From positions 666,983 through 730,982 of the forward strand of contig CAWHYG010000006.1 of NCBI GenBank assembly GCA_963833505.1: a stretch of DNA of 64,000 nucleotides. The letters run 5' to 3'. Shown here piece after piece: positions 1 through 8,402 of the stretch. Every line of letters begins with the position of its first letter. Position 1 is the stretch's first letter. Below the pieces are notes generated by a model that worked only from the letters and a program-made list of their open reading frames with translations, made no database searches and had not been told where the DNA came from. This DNA comes from CAWHYG01 sp963833505 (lineage in GTDB: Bacteria > Eisenbacteria > RBG-16-71-46 > CAIMUX01). Position numbers and translations under genes: made by a program.

Positions 1-1160
1 AGGAACGTGGACGCCATCATGAGCATCGAGGTCCAGGCCAGCGCGCGAAACACCGGCAGCCCGTTCTCGATCAAGGAAGGGCCGAGACGCTCCCGATAGA
101 GCCCGAAGACCAGGAACGAGCCCATGGCCACGCCGGCGGTGAAGAGCAGGAAACGGCCGTACAACTCCAGGCCGAAGAGAGGTTTGGTCAACAGCCCGGA
201 AGCCAGGGAACGGAGGGCATAGGCACAAAGGAAGGACACGACGACCATGATCAGATCGCTGACGAAGAGCGCGGCCCGGCGGAGCTGGCGGCTGCGGAGC
301 TTGAGCCAGTAGAGCAGGAAGCTCCACTTCTCGTAATAGCGCAGCGTCGATCCGAGATGGATCAAGAGCCCGCGGCTCGGCTTCCAGCCGGCGCTGGATC
401 GCTGGTAGTGATGGATCATGCGGGAGGCCGGATGGTAGACGACCTTCCAGCCGCGCTGGCGCATCCGGTAGCACCAGTCCACGTCCTCGAAGTACATGAA
501 GAACCGTTCGTCCATCAGGCCGACGTCCTCGGCCGCTTCGCGGCGGACGAGCATGCAGGCGCCCAGGCACCAATCGACCGTGCGCGTGTCCTCGTGATCC
601 CAGTCGAGCATGAGGTGCTCGCGCACCAGGCGCGCGTTGGGAAAGAGCCGGCCCAGGAAGGTGCGCCGGAGCAGGAAGATCGGCAGGGTATAGAAGGTGC
701 GGCAGGACTCCTGGAGACGGCCGTCGGCGTAATGAAGGCGCGGCGCGACGATGCCGACGTCGGCGTTCTGCTTCAGGTAGTCCAGCAGGACCTCGCAGCT
801 TCCCGGCCGCACCTCCACGTCAGGATTGAGCAGGAGGTAGTTGCGGCCTCTCGCCAGGCGGATGCCTTGATTGCAGCCGCGCCCGAACCCGACGTTGTGC
901 GGATTGGGCACGTATCGCACGCGCGGGCGGCCGGCCGCCACGCCGGCGCAGTCCCCGACCTGCGGGGCGTTGTCGATGACGATGGCTTCCCAGGAGACGG
1001 CGATCCCGGCCGCCTCCAGGAAATCGAGGCACCTCCGGAGGAGATCCGGAGTCTGGTACACCACGATGACGATGGAAAGATCGCAGGCGGGCGGAGCCTC
1101 CTGCACCGCGGCCGGCGGGCCTTCCGGCTTTTCCGCCTCGGCGAGCCGCTCCCGCGCCAT
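1..1160 (-). CDS. Family 2 glycosyltransferase fused to a glycosylphosphotransferase-like membrane domain (partial)
   Basis: The gene runs off the left edge; 386 residues are visible from an ATG that overlaps the upstream stop by one base (TGATG). Residues about 27-270 are a GT2 rhamnosyltransferase-type domain, with a NPDVEV segment and the acceptor-site motif FFMYFEDVDWCYR. From about residue 300 the protein becomes hydrophobic, with three or four membrane segments containing SDLIMVVVSFLCAYALR and FLVFGLYRERLG. That pattern resembles the N-terminal membrane region of WbaP/WcaJ-type polyprenyl glycosylphosphotransferases. If so, the protein would combine a cytoplasmic sugar transferase with a lipid-carrier-priming module. 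The fusion reading is inference, because the C-terminal catalytic domain lies outside the window. It is the last visible gene of the minus-strand polysaccharide array. Confidence 0.75.
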   Translation of the reverse strand, partial: MARERLAEAEKPEGPPAAVQEAPPACDLSIVIVVYQTPDLLRRCLDFLEAAGIAVSWEAIVIDNAPQVGDCAGVAAGRPRVRYVPNPHNVGFGRGCNQGIRLARGRNYLLLNPDVEVRPGSCEVLLDYLKQNADVGIVAPRLHYADGRLQESCRTFYTLPIFLLRRTFLGRLFPNARLVREHLMLDWDHEDTRTVDWCLGACMLVRREAAEDVGLMDERFFMYFEDVDWCYRMRQRGWKVVYHPASRMIHHYQRSSAGWKPSRGLLIHLGSTLRYYEKWSFLLYWLKLRSRQLRRAALFVSDLIMVVVSFLCAYALRSLASGLLTKPLFGLELYGRFLLFTAGVAMGSFLVFGLYRERLGPSLIENGLPVFRALAWTSMLMMASTF

Positions 1161-1903
1161 CACGACTCCGGCGGCCGGCGGTGCTGCCGGCGCGTGAAGA
1201 CCCGGATGAAGAAGAGGCGCCAGACCATCCAGGTCGCTTCGATGATGATCTTCCGGCTCATCTTCGAGGTCCCCACGCGGCGGTCCGCGAAGATGATCGG
1301 GATCTCCTTGAGACGAAAGCCCCGGCGCCAGCAGACGAAGTTCACCTCGAGCTGGAAGGAGTAGCCGTCGGACCGGATCTTCCCGAGGTCGATCTCCGCC
1401 AGGACCGAACGGCGGAAGGCCTTGAAGCCTCCGGTGGCGTCGCGGATGGGGATCCCGGTGAGCAACCGGCTGTAGGCGTTGGCCCCGTAGGAGAGGACGA
1501 GGCGCTTGAGCGGCCAGTTGATCACGGTGACGCCGTACAGATAGCGCGAGCCCAGGACGACGTCGGCGTCCTCGATCGCCCGGAGAAACTCGGGAATGGC
1601 CGATGGATCATGGGAGAAGTCGGCGTCCATCTCGAAAATGACTTCGTAGTCGCGCTCGAGGGCCCAACGGAAGCCGGCGATGTAGGCCGAGCCGAGCCCC
1701 CTCTTTCCCGGCCGCGAAAGAAGATGGATCCGGTCATCCGTCCGGGCCATCTGCCGGACGGCGTCGGCCGTGCCGTCCGGCGAGCCGTCGTCCACGATGA
1801 GCACCTCGATCCAGTGCGGAAGCGCCAGCACGAGGGGAAGCAGCTCCCGGACGTTGTCGACCTCGTTATAGGTCGGAATGACGATGAGGCTCTTCCAGGA
1901 CAT
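1160..1903 (-). CDS. Family 2 glycosyltransferase, polyprenol-phosphate mannose synthase type
   Basis: The 247-residue product starts MSWKSLIVIPTYNEVDN and is a compact GT-A fold enzyme like bacterial and archaeal dolichol/polyprenol-phosphate mannosyltransferases. Visible motifs are VDDGSPDGTAD, MDADFSHDP (the DxD-type nucleotide-sugar site) and DATGGFKAFRR. It has no obvious C-terminal membrane segment, so it matches the short class of the family. It probably moves a hexose from a nucleotide sugar onto a polyprenyl phosphate at the inner membrane. The frame is open upstream to 2146, but that would add a long low-quality leader and overlap the preceding gene. I chose the ATG at 1903 because the fold starts immediately there and GGGAA lies upstream. 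Its stop overlaps the next gene by one base. Confidence 0.88.
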   Translation of the reverse strand: MSWKSLIVIPTYNEVDNVRELLPLVLALPHWIEVLIVDDGSPDGTADAVRQMARTDDRIHLLSRPGKRGLGSAYIAGFRWALERDYEVIFEMDADFSHDPSAIPEFLRAIEDADVVLGSRYLYGVTVINWPLKRLVLSYGANAYSRLLTGIPIRDATGGFKAFRRSVLAEIDLGKIRSDGYSFQLEVNFVCWRRGFRLKEIPIIFADRRVGTSKMSRKIIIEATWMVWRLFFIRVFTRRQHRRPPES

Positions 1904-2076
1904 CGAGTTTCCCGAAGTGCCGGCGCCCGGGGTCACGTGGTTCCTGTACAACCTCGCCCGGACCGCCAGGTCCCGGCCCGCCAGGGACGAAGCGCGTCCA
2001 CCGTGATCCTCCGGCGATCCCGCGTCCGGCGGCGTCATGCGATTCTCCATGATGATCCCGCGTTCCGCGGCTGCAT

Positions 2077-3003
2077 TCAGGGCTTCCCGATGAACCACTC
2101 GATCGTGAGCCGGAGCGCCGTCCGGACGTCCACTTTCGGCTCCCACCCCAGCGCCCGGCGCGCCAGGCTGATGTCCGGCTGGCGCACCTTGGGATCGTCC
2201 TCGGGCAGGGCTTGATGGACGATTTCGCTTCGACTCCCGGTGATCTCCCGGATCAGCCGGGCCATCTCGAGGACCGTCAGCTCCTCCGGATTGCCGAGGT
2301 TGACCGGCTCGTTCAGCCCGGATTGCGCGAGCAGATAGAGGCCGCGCACCAGGTCGGTGACATAGCCGAAGCTCCGGGTCTGGGAGCCGTCGCCGAAGAC
2401 TGTGAGCGGCTCGTTCCGCAAGGCCTGGGTGATGAACGCCGGGACGGCGCGCCCGTCCTGCTTGCGCATGCGCGGGCCGAACGTGTTGAAGATGCGGACG
2501 ATCTTCACGTCCACGCCATGGTACCGGCGATAGGCCATGGAGAGCGCCTCGGCGTAGCGCTTGGCCTCGTCGTAGACGCCCCGCAGGCCGACCGGGTTGA
2601 CGTTGCCCCAGTAGCTCTCGGGCTGGGGATGCACCAGGGGATCGCCGTAGACCTCCGAGGTCGAGGCGAGCAGGAAGCGCGCCCCCTTGGCCCGGGCCAG
2701 GCCGAGCGCCTTGTGGGTTCCGAGCGCGCCGACCTTCAGGGTCTGGATCGGAAGGCGAAGGTAGTCCAGAGGGCTGGCCGGGCTGGCGAAGTGCAGGACC
2801 AGGTCGACCGGCCCGTCGATGTAGAGATAGTTCGTGACGTCATACTGGATGAAGCTGAAGCGCGGGCTCCGGATGTGCGCGATGTTGTCGATCGATCCCG
2901 TCGAGAGGTTGTCGATCGCGATGACGTCCCACCCCTGCTCGAGCAGGAAGTCGCTCAGGTGGGATCCGATGAAACCGGCCCCTCCCGTGATGACCGCTCG
3001 CAT
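2077..3003 (-). CDS. NAD-dependent epimerase/dehydratase, UDP-glucuronate decarboxylase type
   Basis: The 308-residue extended short-chain dehydrogenase has the N-terminal NAD site GGAGFIGSHL. It shows the signature features of UDP-glucuronic acid decarboxylase (UXS): HFASPASPLDY, STSEVYGDP, and a YDEAK active site (YxxxK) preceded by a conserved Arg. The product would be UDP-xylose made from UDP-glucuronate, supplying a sugar donor to the glycosyltransferases beside it. The start ATG is preceded by GGAGGG at a good distance. A UDP-glucuronate epimerase-like gene lies two genes upstream, so two branches of UDP-glucuronate use are encoded close together. Substrate assignment rests on family motifs. 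Confidence 0.85.
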   Translation of the reverse strand: MRAVITGGAGFIGSHLSDFLLEQGWDVIAIDNLSTGSIDNIAHIRSPRFSFIQYDVTNYLYIDGPVDLVLHFASPASPLDYLRLPIQTLKVGALGTHKALGLARAKGARFLLASTSEVYGDPLVHPQPESYWGNVNPVGLRGVYDEAKRYAEALSMAYRRYHGVDVKIVRIFNTFGPRMRKQDGRAVPAFITQALRNEPLTVFGDGSQTRSFGYVTDLVRGLYLLAQSGLNEPVNLGNPEELTVLEMARLIREITGSRSEIVHQALPEDDPKVRQPDISLARRALGWEPKVDVRTALRLTIEWFIGKP

Positions 3004-3216
3004 GGATCAGGCCCTCCCCATGGTCCCGTTCTCGGAAAGCGATTCCGGCACGACGGCGCAGGGACGCACGACCGCCGAACCGTTCCCCTGTGCCGCCCGC
3101 AGGAGGCAACTCCGGCGCCCAGCGCCGGCCTCGCTCCAAACCGGTCATCCCCCTGGTCGCCCGATCCGCCGATCCGGACCGCCCCTCCGGCTTTCCGGGT
3201 TGCGGAAGATCTCCGG

Positions 3217-4191
3217 TCACCGAGCCCCGCCGGCCTCCTCCGGTCCGTCTCCTTCCGGCAGACGCGTCCGGATGGGAAACGACTGCCGCCGGAAGCGGGG
3301 CACGTGGACCAGCGCCGCCAGAAGGCCCAAAGAGATGAACTGAATCCCCAGGATGACGAGGATGACGGCGAAGAGCAAGAGCGGTCGCAGCCGGAGTCTG
3401 CCTTGGGCGATCCAGAGTCCGAGGAAATAGAGGTTGAGGACCGTCCCGCAGCCAAGAAGAAAGGTGCCCAACCGGCCGAAAACGTGCAGCGGGGTCCGGC
3501 GGCCGCCGGCCAGGAACATCACCTCGAGCAGGTCGAGAAACCCGTTGATGAATCGGGAGGAGCCGAACTTGGACCGGCCGTAGCGCCGGGGATGGTGGCG
3601 CACCTCGCGCTCTCCCACCCGGAAACCCTCCCGGTTCGCCAGGACCGGGATGTAGCGGTGCATCTCGCCGTAGAGCTCGATTTCGCGGCAGACCTCGCGC
3701 CGGTACGCCTTGAGCCCGCAGTTGAAATCATGGAGGCGAAGCCCGGAGACGCGGGCGGTCACCTGGTTGAAGAACCGGCTGGGCCAGGTCTTCGTGATCG
3801 GATCGTGTCTCCGGCGTTTCCATCCGGAGACCAGGTCGAGTCCCCCTTCCAGATCCGCCAGGAGGTCCGGGATCTCCTCGGGGTCATCCTGGAGATCCGC
3901 GTCCATCGTGACCACGAACCGGCCCCGCGCCTCGATGAATCCGGTGGAGAGAGCGGCCGACTTGCCGAAGTTGCGGCGAAGGCTCAGGACGCGAAGCTGC
4001 GGGAGGGCCGTGGCCAGCCCGCGCAGGGCGTCAAGCGTTCCATCGGTGGATCCGTCGTCCACGACCAGGATTTCATACGAACGGCCGGCCGCGTTCAGCA
4101 CCCGCGCCACGGCCGGCACCAGCTCTCGCAGCGACTCAGCCTCGTTCCAGGCGGGAATGAGGACGGTGACCTCGACCTCCGCCGGGCTCAC
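3217..4191 (-). CDS. Family 2 glycosyltransferase with C-terminal membrane anchor (GtrB/ArnC type)
   Basis: The product is about 324 residues from a GTG at 4191. That GTG overlaps the upstream epimerase stop as GTGA, the same junction style as the next gene pair upstream; an in-frame ATG at 4224 would add 11 residues. The GT-A domain shows VLIPAWNEAESL, VDDGSTDGT, MDADLQDDPEE and DFNCGLKAYRR, typical of undecaprenyl-phosphate glycosyltransferases. Two hydrophobic helices follow, around TFLLGCGTVLNLYFLGLWI and LLLFAVILVILGIQFISLGL, as in GtrB and ArnC. It probably loads a sugar on undecaprenyl phosphate for transfer at the outer face of the membrane by a GT-C enzyme. The DUF2723 protein two genes upstream is a candidate partner. 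Confidence 0.87.
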   Translation of the reverse strand: MSPAEVEVTVLIPAWNEAESLRELVPAVARVLNAAGRSYEILVVDDGSTDGTLDALRGLATALPQLRVLSLRRNFGKSAALSTGFIEARGRFVVTMDADLQDDPEEIPDLLADLEGGLDLVSGWKRRRHDPITKTWPSRFFNQVTARVSGLRLHDFNCGLKAYRREVCREIELYGEMHRYIPVLANREGFRVGEREVRHHPRRYGRSKFGSSRFINGFLDLLEVMFLAGGRRTPLHVFGRLGTFLLGCGTVLNLYFLGLWIAQGRLRLRPLLLFAVILVILGIQFISLGLLAALVHVPRFRRQSFPIRTRLPEGDGPEEAGGAR

Positions 4192-5150
4192 TCCGGCCCG
4201 TCCCCCAGAAACGTCCTCATCCATGCCCCCATGCGCGTGAGCCCATCCTCGAGGCCGACCGCCGGTCGGAATCCGAGACGATCCCGGGCCCGGCTCGCGT
4301 CTCCGCCGGTGTTGCGCGCATCCCCCTTCTTGGGGGGCTGAAATTCGATCTCCGCCTTCCGCCCGGCGACCTTCTCCAAGAGACGCACCGCATCCAGAAG
4401 CGTGACCCGGCTGCCGCCGGAGACATTGTAGCTCTCGCCGTTCTCGCCCCGCAGCGCGGCCAGCACGTTGGCTTCGACGGCGTCTCCCACAAAGGTGAAG
4501 TCGCGCGTTTGCAAGCCGTCTCCGTAGATCGCGATTCCTTCCCCCCGGAACAGCGCCCGAAGGAAGCGATGGAAGCTCATGTCCGGACGCTGGCGCGGCC
4601 CATAGACGGTGAAATAGCGGAGCGACACGGCCGGAACCCCCCAGTTCAGGGCGTACAACCGTGCCAGATGCTCCCCGGCCAGCTTGGTAACCCCATAGGG
4701 GGAGATGGGCCGGAGCGGGCCGTCTTCCGGCATCGGAAAGACCGGCGCCTCTCCGTAGACCGAGGACGAGGAGGAGTAGACGAAACGCCGGATCGGGAGG
4801 CCGACCACCGCCTCCAGCAGCCGCTGCGTGGCGTTCACGTTGATCGTGGTGTACTCCTCGAACGTCCGTCCCCAGCTCGCCCGCACTCCCGCCTGCGCCG
4901 CCAGATGCCAGACCACCTCCACGCCCTCGAGCAGGGGGGCGAGGTCAAAGCTGCGGAGGTCGGCGCGGATCAGCTCGAAGCGCGGTTCCCGGACCAGGCC
5001 CGACACGTTCTGCTCCTTCTGCGCCGGATCATAGTACGGAGTGAAACAGTCCACGCCGCGTACGCGCCACCCTTCCGCGACGAGCCGCTCGCAGAGATGC
5101 GAGCCGATGAAGCCGGCGGCGCCGGTCACCAACGCGAGCGAAGTGCTCAC
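4188..5150 (-). CDS. NAD-dependent sugar epimerase, UDP-glucuronate 4-epimerase-like
   Basis: The 320-residue product starts at a GTG (VSTSLALVTGAAGFIGS) whose codon overlaps the upstream stop as GTGA, which fixes the start better than the longer open frame to 5333. It is an extended short-chain dehydrogenase: NAD motif GAAGFIGSH, the VDCFTPYYDPAQK segment typical of UDP-glucuronate and GalE-type epimerases, HLAAQAGVR, SSSSVYGE, and catalytic YGVTK. The CFTPYYDP segment favours a UDP-glucuronate 4-epimerase (UDP-galacturonate formation) over plain GalE, but the substrate is inferred. It lies between the DUF2723 gene and a GT2 gene with coupled overlaps on both sides, so it is almost certainly cotranscribed in the polysaccharide cluster. 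Confidence 0.85.
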   Translation of the reverse strand: MSTSLALVTGAAGFIGSHLCERLVAEGWRVRGVDCFTPYYDPAQKEQNVSGLVREPRFELIRADLRSFDLAPLLEGVEVVWHLAAQAGVRASWGRTFEEYTTINVNATQRLLEAVVGLPIRRFVYSSSSSVYGEAPVFPMPEDGPLRPISPYGVTKLAGEHLARLYALNWGVPAVSLRYFTVYGPRQRPDMSFHRFLRALFRGEGIAIYGDGLQTRDFTFVGDAVEANVLAALRGENGESYNVSGGSRVTLLDAVRLLEKVAGRKAEIEFQPPKKGDARNTGGDASRARDRLGFRPAVGLEDGLTRMGAWMRTFLGDGPE

Positions 5151-8100
5151 TTGCCGGGCCCTCCCGTGTTGCCCCGTGCTTTGGTCTTGCTGTCGGCTCC
5201 TCGATCGTCGAACGTCAGGCGTGAGATGATCTGGTCCATGGTCTCCGAGTACTTCGACCATAGAGCGGCGTCCATCACGATGCACGATACTTCGTAAATG
5301 CTCGTCCCACTGAGTATCTTGTACGAGCGACACCGGCCACCGTTGCTCTTTTCAACATCCTCCAGCACGGCGGGCCAACCGTTGATCAACGTGTCTTTGA
5401 TGGCTTTGACATGGGCGACTTCACCTGCATTCGCGGCGTCGGCATAGAACTGGCGTCGTTCCGCGACGACGGCGGTAGGCGTCATCGGCGTTGGGGTAAT
5501 GATCTTCGTGACGATGAGCCCCGCCTCGCCGGTCGACGACAGGATGAGCGAGTACCCGTCGAGTCGCCTGCCGAAGGCCGTCAGCGACTGCGCCAGGTTC
5601 TCTTTTGTGGCGGTCACCTGGTCGGATCGACTCTCCTTCCAGTCTTGGGGATACTCGAACGTCAAGCCCCATTGCGAGAACCTCGCACTGCTGCTCGTCT
5701 CCGGAGCATTCGCGTGCGGAGTGGCGTTGATCGAATCGCTGTACTGCTTGATCGCTTCCTGCACCCGCTTGTCGTCGGGATGCCGGTTCGCCCACTGCTG
5801 CAGGACGTCCACTGCCGCCTTCCGGTCTCCGACGACCTGCCAGATGTAGGAGAACAGATCGCGCATGGCCTCGAAGTCCTCGGGATCGGACTCGACCGCG
5901 CGGCGGTAGCTCTGCTCGGCGGCCTGGACCTTTTTCTGCGACTCCTGCGCCCGGCCGAGCATGCGCCAGAGCCTCGGCTCGCCCCATCCCTGATCGATCA
6001 GCTTCTGGAAGTACTGCTCGGCTTCGGCGTCGCGGCCCGTCCGGAGGAGAAGGATCCCCACCGAATAGCGGACGGCCCGGGAGTTGGGCGCGATCTGGGC
6101 GGCCGCGTTGATCGCCGCCATCGAGGTCTTCTCGTCCCCCTGGTCGGCCTTCTCCTCCGCCGCCCGCAGGTAGGCGGCCGAGTAGTTCTGCACCAGCCGG
6201 CTGGCGTTGTCATCTTTGTACACGGAGTTGTCGTAGGTTCCGTCCGGACGCAGGAGCCCGCGGTACTTGTAGACATGCTCCAGATTGTACAGCGTCTGGT
6301 CGGGGTCGATCCGCTCTTCGGATTGAGCGCCCTTGAGCGAGTCTTCCAGCTCGAAGACCAGGCCTTTCATGACCAGCCGGCTCTCCATCCCCATGAGCTC
6401 GGGCACGGTCACGGCCACGTAGATGGGCCGTTTCCCGTACTCCCGGGAGACGATCTGGCGCACCGCCATGTCCTTGACGTAGACCGGCTCGTTCGTCTTC
6501 GGATCGAGATAGGGTTCGAGCGACTCGATCTGCGCGTCGGTCCACCCGATGTCGACGTGCGACGAGGGATAGTCCCGGAGCTGCCGGATGTACCAGTCGG
6601 TGTTGAGCAGGCTCAGGTTCGCCACCGTGACATCCTTGCGCCAATGCTCCACCTCCTGCATGTACCAGAGCGGGAAGGTGTCGTTGTCCCCGTTGGTGAA
6701 CAGGATCGCGTTCGGCTTGAGCGGCGTCAGCATGTTGTAGGCGAAGTCCCGCGCGATGTAGAGGCCGTGCTCGTCCCTTTGGAACCAGTAGTGCTTCATC
6801 GTCATGAAGGGCAGGAAGACCAGGACGAGGCCCACGCCGACAAAGGCCGGGAAACCCGGTCCCACGCGGGACGGGCGTCTCGCCGGCGCCGCTTCGGCCG
6901 GCACCGAGGAAGCGACGGCCGCAGTCGCCGTCCCCGCCGTCCCCGAGGAAACGGCTGCCGTGGTCGCCATCCCCGCCGTCCCCGAGGAAACGGCGGCCGA
7001 GGCCGCCGTCCCGGCCCCCGCAGGCTCCGCCGCCGGCCGGTCCCCCAGGCCCTGCCGCACCCAATCCAGCGTGAAGGCCGCCCCGAGACCGATCCACACC
7101 GCGAAGAAGTGATAGGCCGAAACAAAGAAGTAGTCCCGCTCCCGCACCTCGTCCGCCTGGAAGTTCAGGTAGAACACCAGACCCAGAGTCATCACGATCA
7201 GGTTCACCGCCATCAGCGCGAAGCTCTTCTTCTCCCGCCGGAAGTTCCCGATCGCGCCCACCACCCCCAACAGATACGGCAGGTACCAGCCCAACCACAT
7301 CGGCCGAAGCCCCAACGCATACTGGTCCCGCGCGTAGTCCCAGAAATGCTTCGTCAACTGCACCGACCAGGGCGCCTTCCGCACCAGGAACGGGTTCGGC
7401 GGCTTGTACTGGTCCCGCGTCAACACCTTCCACAACGCGCTCCAGCTCCGCGGATCCGCCTCGTTGATCACCGGATGGTGATAGAGCGCCCGGATCGTCA
7501 GGTAGAAGTGCGTCGACATCCCCAGGATCGCCGCAATCAGGCACCAGGTCAAAAGGCCCCGCCCGCTCACCATCGGCCACTTCTTCCCCCAGAACAGGAT
7601 CAGAAGCAGCACCAGCCCCACCAAAGACATCCAGATCGCGATCCCCAACGTCGGCAGCATCCCCGGGTGCAGCAACACCACGATCGCCGCCACCACCATC
7701 GCCCGGAACGGCGTCGAGCCGAAGGTCTTGTGATCCGCCAACAACGCGAAGAGGATGATCCCCGGAAGCACCAGTCCCGCCATCAGGCAGATCCCCATCG
7801 ACAGGCAGATCAGGTAGTAGAACAGGATGAACAGCCCGTTCTTCATCGCCCGGTCCTGCTCGTACCGCGCCCAGCGCAGGATCAGCCAGACCGACAACGC
7901 CATGAGGAACGAAACGGTCGAGTACATCTCCGCCTCGACCGAGTTGAACCAGAAGGTCCGGCTGAACGCGGTGAACAACGCCGCCACCAGACCGGCCACC
8001 ACCCCGACCAGCCGGCCTTCCAGCGACGTCCCCGGCTCCGGAACGCTCGAACCCGGAGTGGTCGCCGACGTGAAGCTCCCCCGGCCCCGCTCCCAGATCT

Positions 8101-8398
8101 CCACCGCCACCAGGTAGGTGAAGACCGCCGCCAGGCTCGCGGCCAGCGACGACAGCCAGTTCACCCGCTGCGCCACGGTCGGAAACGGAAAGACCAGCGC
8201 CGCCACCCGAGCAATCAGGTCATAGAGCGGCGTCCCCGGCGGATGCGGAATCCCCAGGATCTTCGCCACCGTGATGAACTCGCCGCTGTCCCAGAACGGC
8301 ACCGTCGGATTCAGCGTCCGCAGGTACACCACCTGCGTGACCACAAACACAAAGGCTGCGCCGATCCAGTGCAGCCGCCGCTCCAAGAAGCTCCTCAC
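5147..8398 (-). CDS. DUF2723 membrane protein with TPR and C-terminal PsbP-like domain
   Basis: The protein has about 1083 residues from a GTG at 8398. GGGGAG precedes that codon, and the upstream gene stops 4 bases before it. The N-terminal half is polytopic and carries the DUF2723 hallmark TLNPTVPFWDSGEF followed by IPHPPGTPLY. DUF2723 proteins are related to eukaryotic TMEM260 and are probably GT-C glycosyltransferases. An Ala/Ser/Thr/Pro-rich linker is built on 39-bp repeats. A soluble middle region contains TPR-like helices (AEQYFQKLIDQGW, AEQSYRRAVESDPEDFEAM). The last 170 residues (GLTFEYPQDWKE onward) look like a PsbP/DUF1795-type domain. That end is visibly less GC-rich than the rest, so it may have been joined later. 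Likely role: surface glycan or glycoprotein assembly. Confidence 0.82.
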   Translation of the reverse strand: MRSFLERRLHWIGAAFVFVVTQVVYLRTLNPTVPFWDSGEFITVAKILGIPHPPGTPLYDLIARVAALVFPFPTVAQRVNWLSSLAASLAAVFTYLVAVEIWERGRGSFTSATTPGSSVPEPGTSLEGRLVGVVAGLVAALFTAFSRTFWFNSVEAEMYSTVSFLMALSVWLILRWARYEQDRAMKNGLFILFYYLICLSMGICLMAGLVLPGIILFALLADHKTFGSTPFRAMVVAAIVVLLHPGMLPTLGIAIWMSLVGLVLLLILFWGKKWPMVSGRGLLTWCLIAAILGMSTHFYLTIRALYHHPVINEADPRSWSALWKVLTRDQYKPPNPFLVRKAPWSVQLTKHFWDYARDQYALGLRPMWLGWYLPYLLGVVGAIGNFRREKKSFALMAVNLIVMTLGLVFYLNFQADEVRERDYFFVSAYHFFAVWIGLGAAFTLDWVRQGLGDRPAAEPAGAGTAASAAVSSGTAGMATTAAVSSGTAGTATAAVASSVPAEAAPARRPSRVGPGFPAFVGVGLVLVFLPFMTMKHYWFQRDEHGLYIARDFAYNMLTPLKPNAILFTNGDNDTFPLWYMQEVEHWRKDVTVANLSLLNTDWYIRQLRDYPSSHVDIGWTDAQIESLEPYLDPKTNEPVYVKDMAVRQIVSREYGKRPIYVAVTVPELMGMESRLVMKGLVFELEDSLKGAQSEERIDPDQTLYNLEHVYKYRGLLRPDGTYDNSVYKDDNASRLVQNYSAAYLRAAEEKADQGDEKTSMAAINAAAQIAPNSRAVRYSVGILLLRTGRDAEAEQYFQKLIDQGWGEPRLWRMLGRAQESQKKVQAAEQSYRRAVESDPEDFEAMRDLFSYIWQVVGDRKAAVDVLQQWANRHPDDKRVQEAIKQYSDSINATPHANAPETSSSARFSQWGLTFEYPQDWKESRSDQVTATKENLAQSLTAFGRRLDGYSLILSSTGEAGLIVTKIITPTPMTPTAVVAERRQFYADAANAGEVAHVKAIKDTLINGWPAVLEDVEKSNGGRCRSYKILSGTSIYEVSCIVMDAALWSKYSETMDQIISRLTFDDRGADSKTKARGNTGGPGK
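6900..7012. repeat. 39-bp tandem repeat in the DUF2723 linker
   Basis: About two and a half in-frame copies, with matching GTCCCCGAGGAAACGG blocks at 6939 and 6978. They encode 13-residue units of the form AVSSGTAGxATxA. The unit is a low-complexity extramembrane linker between the membrane half and the soluble half of the protein. Confidence 0.7.
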
Positions 8399-8402
8399 GT
8401 TG

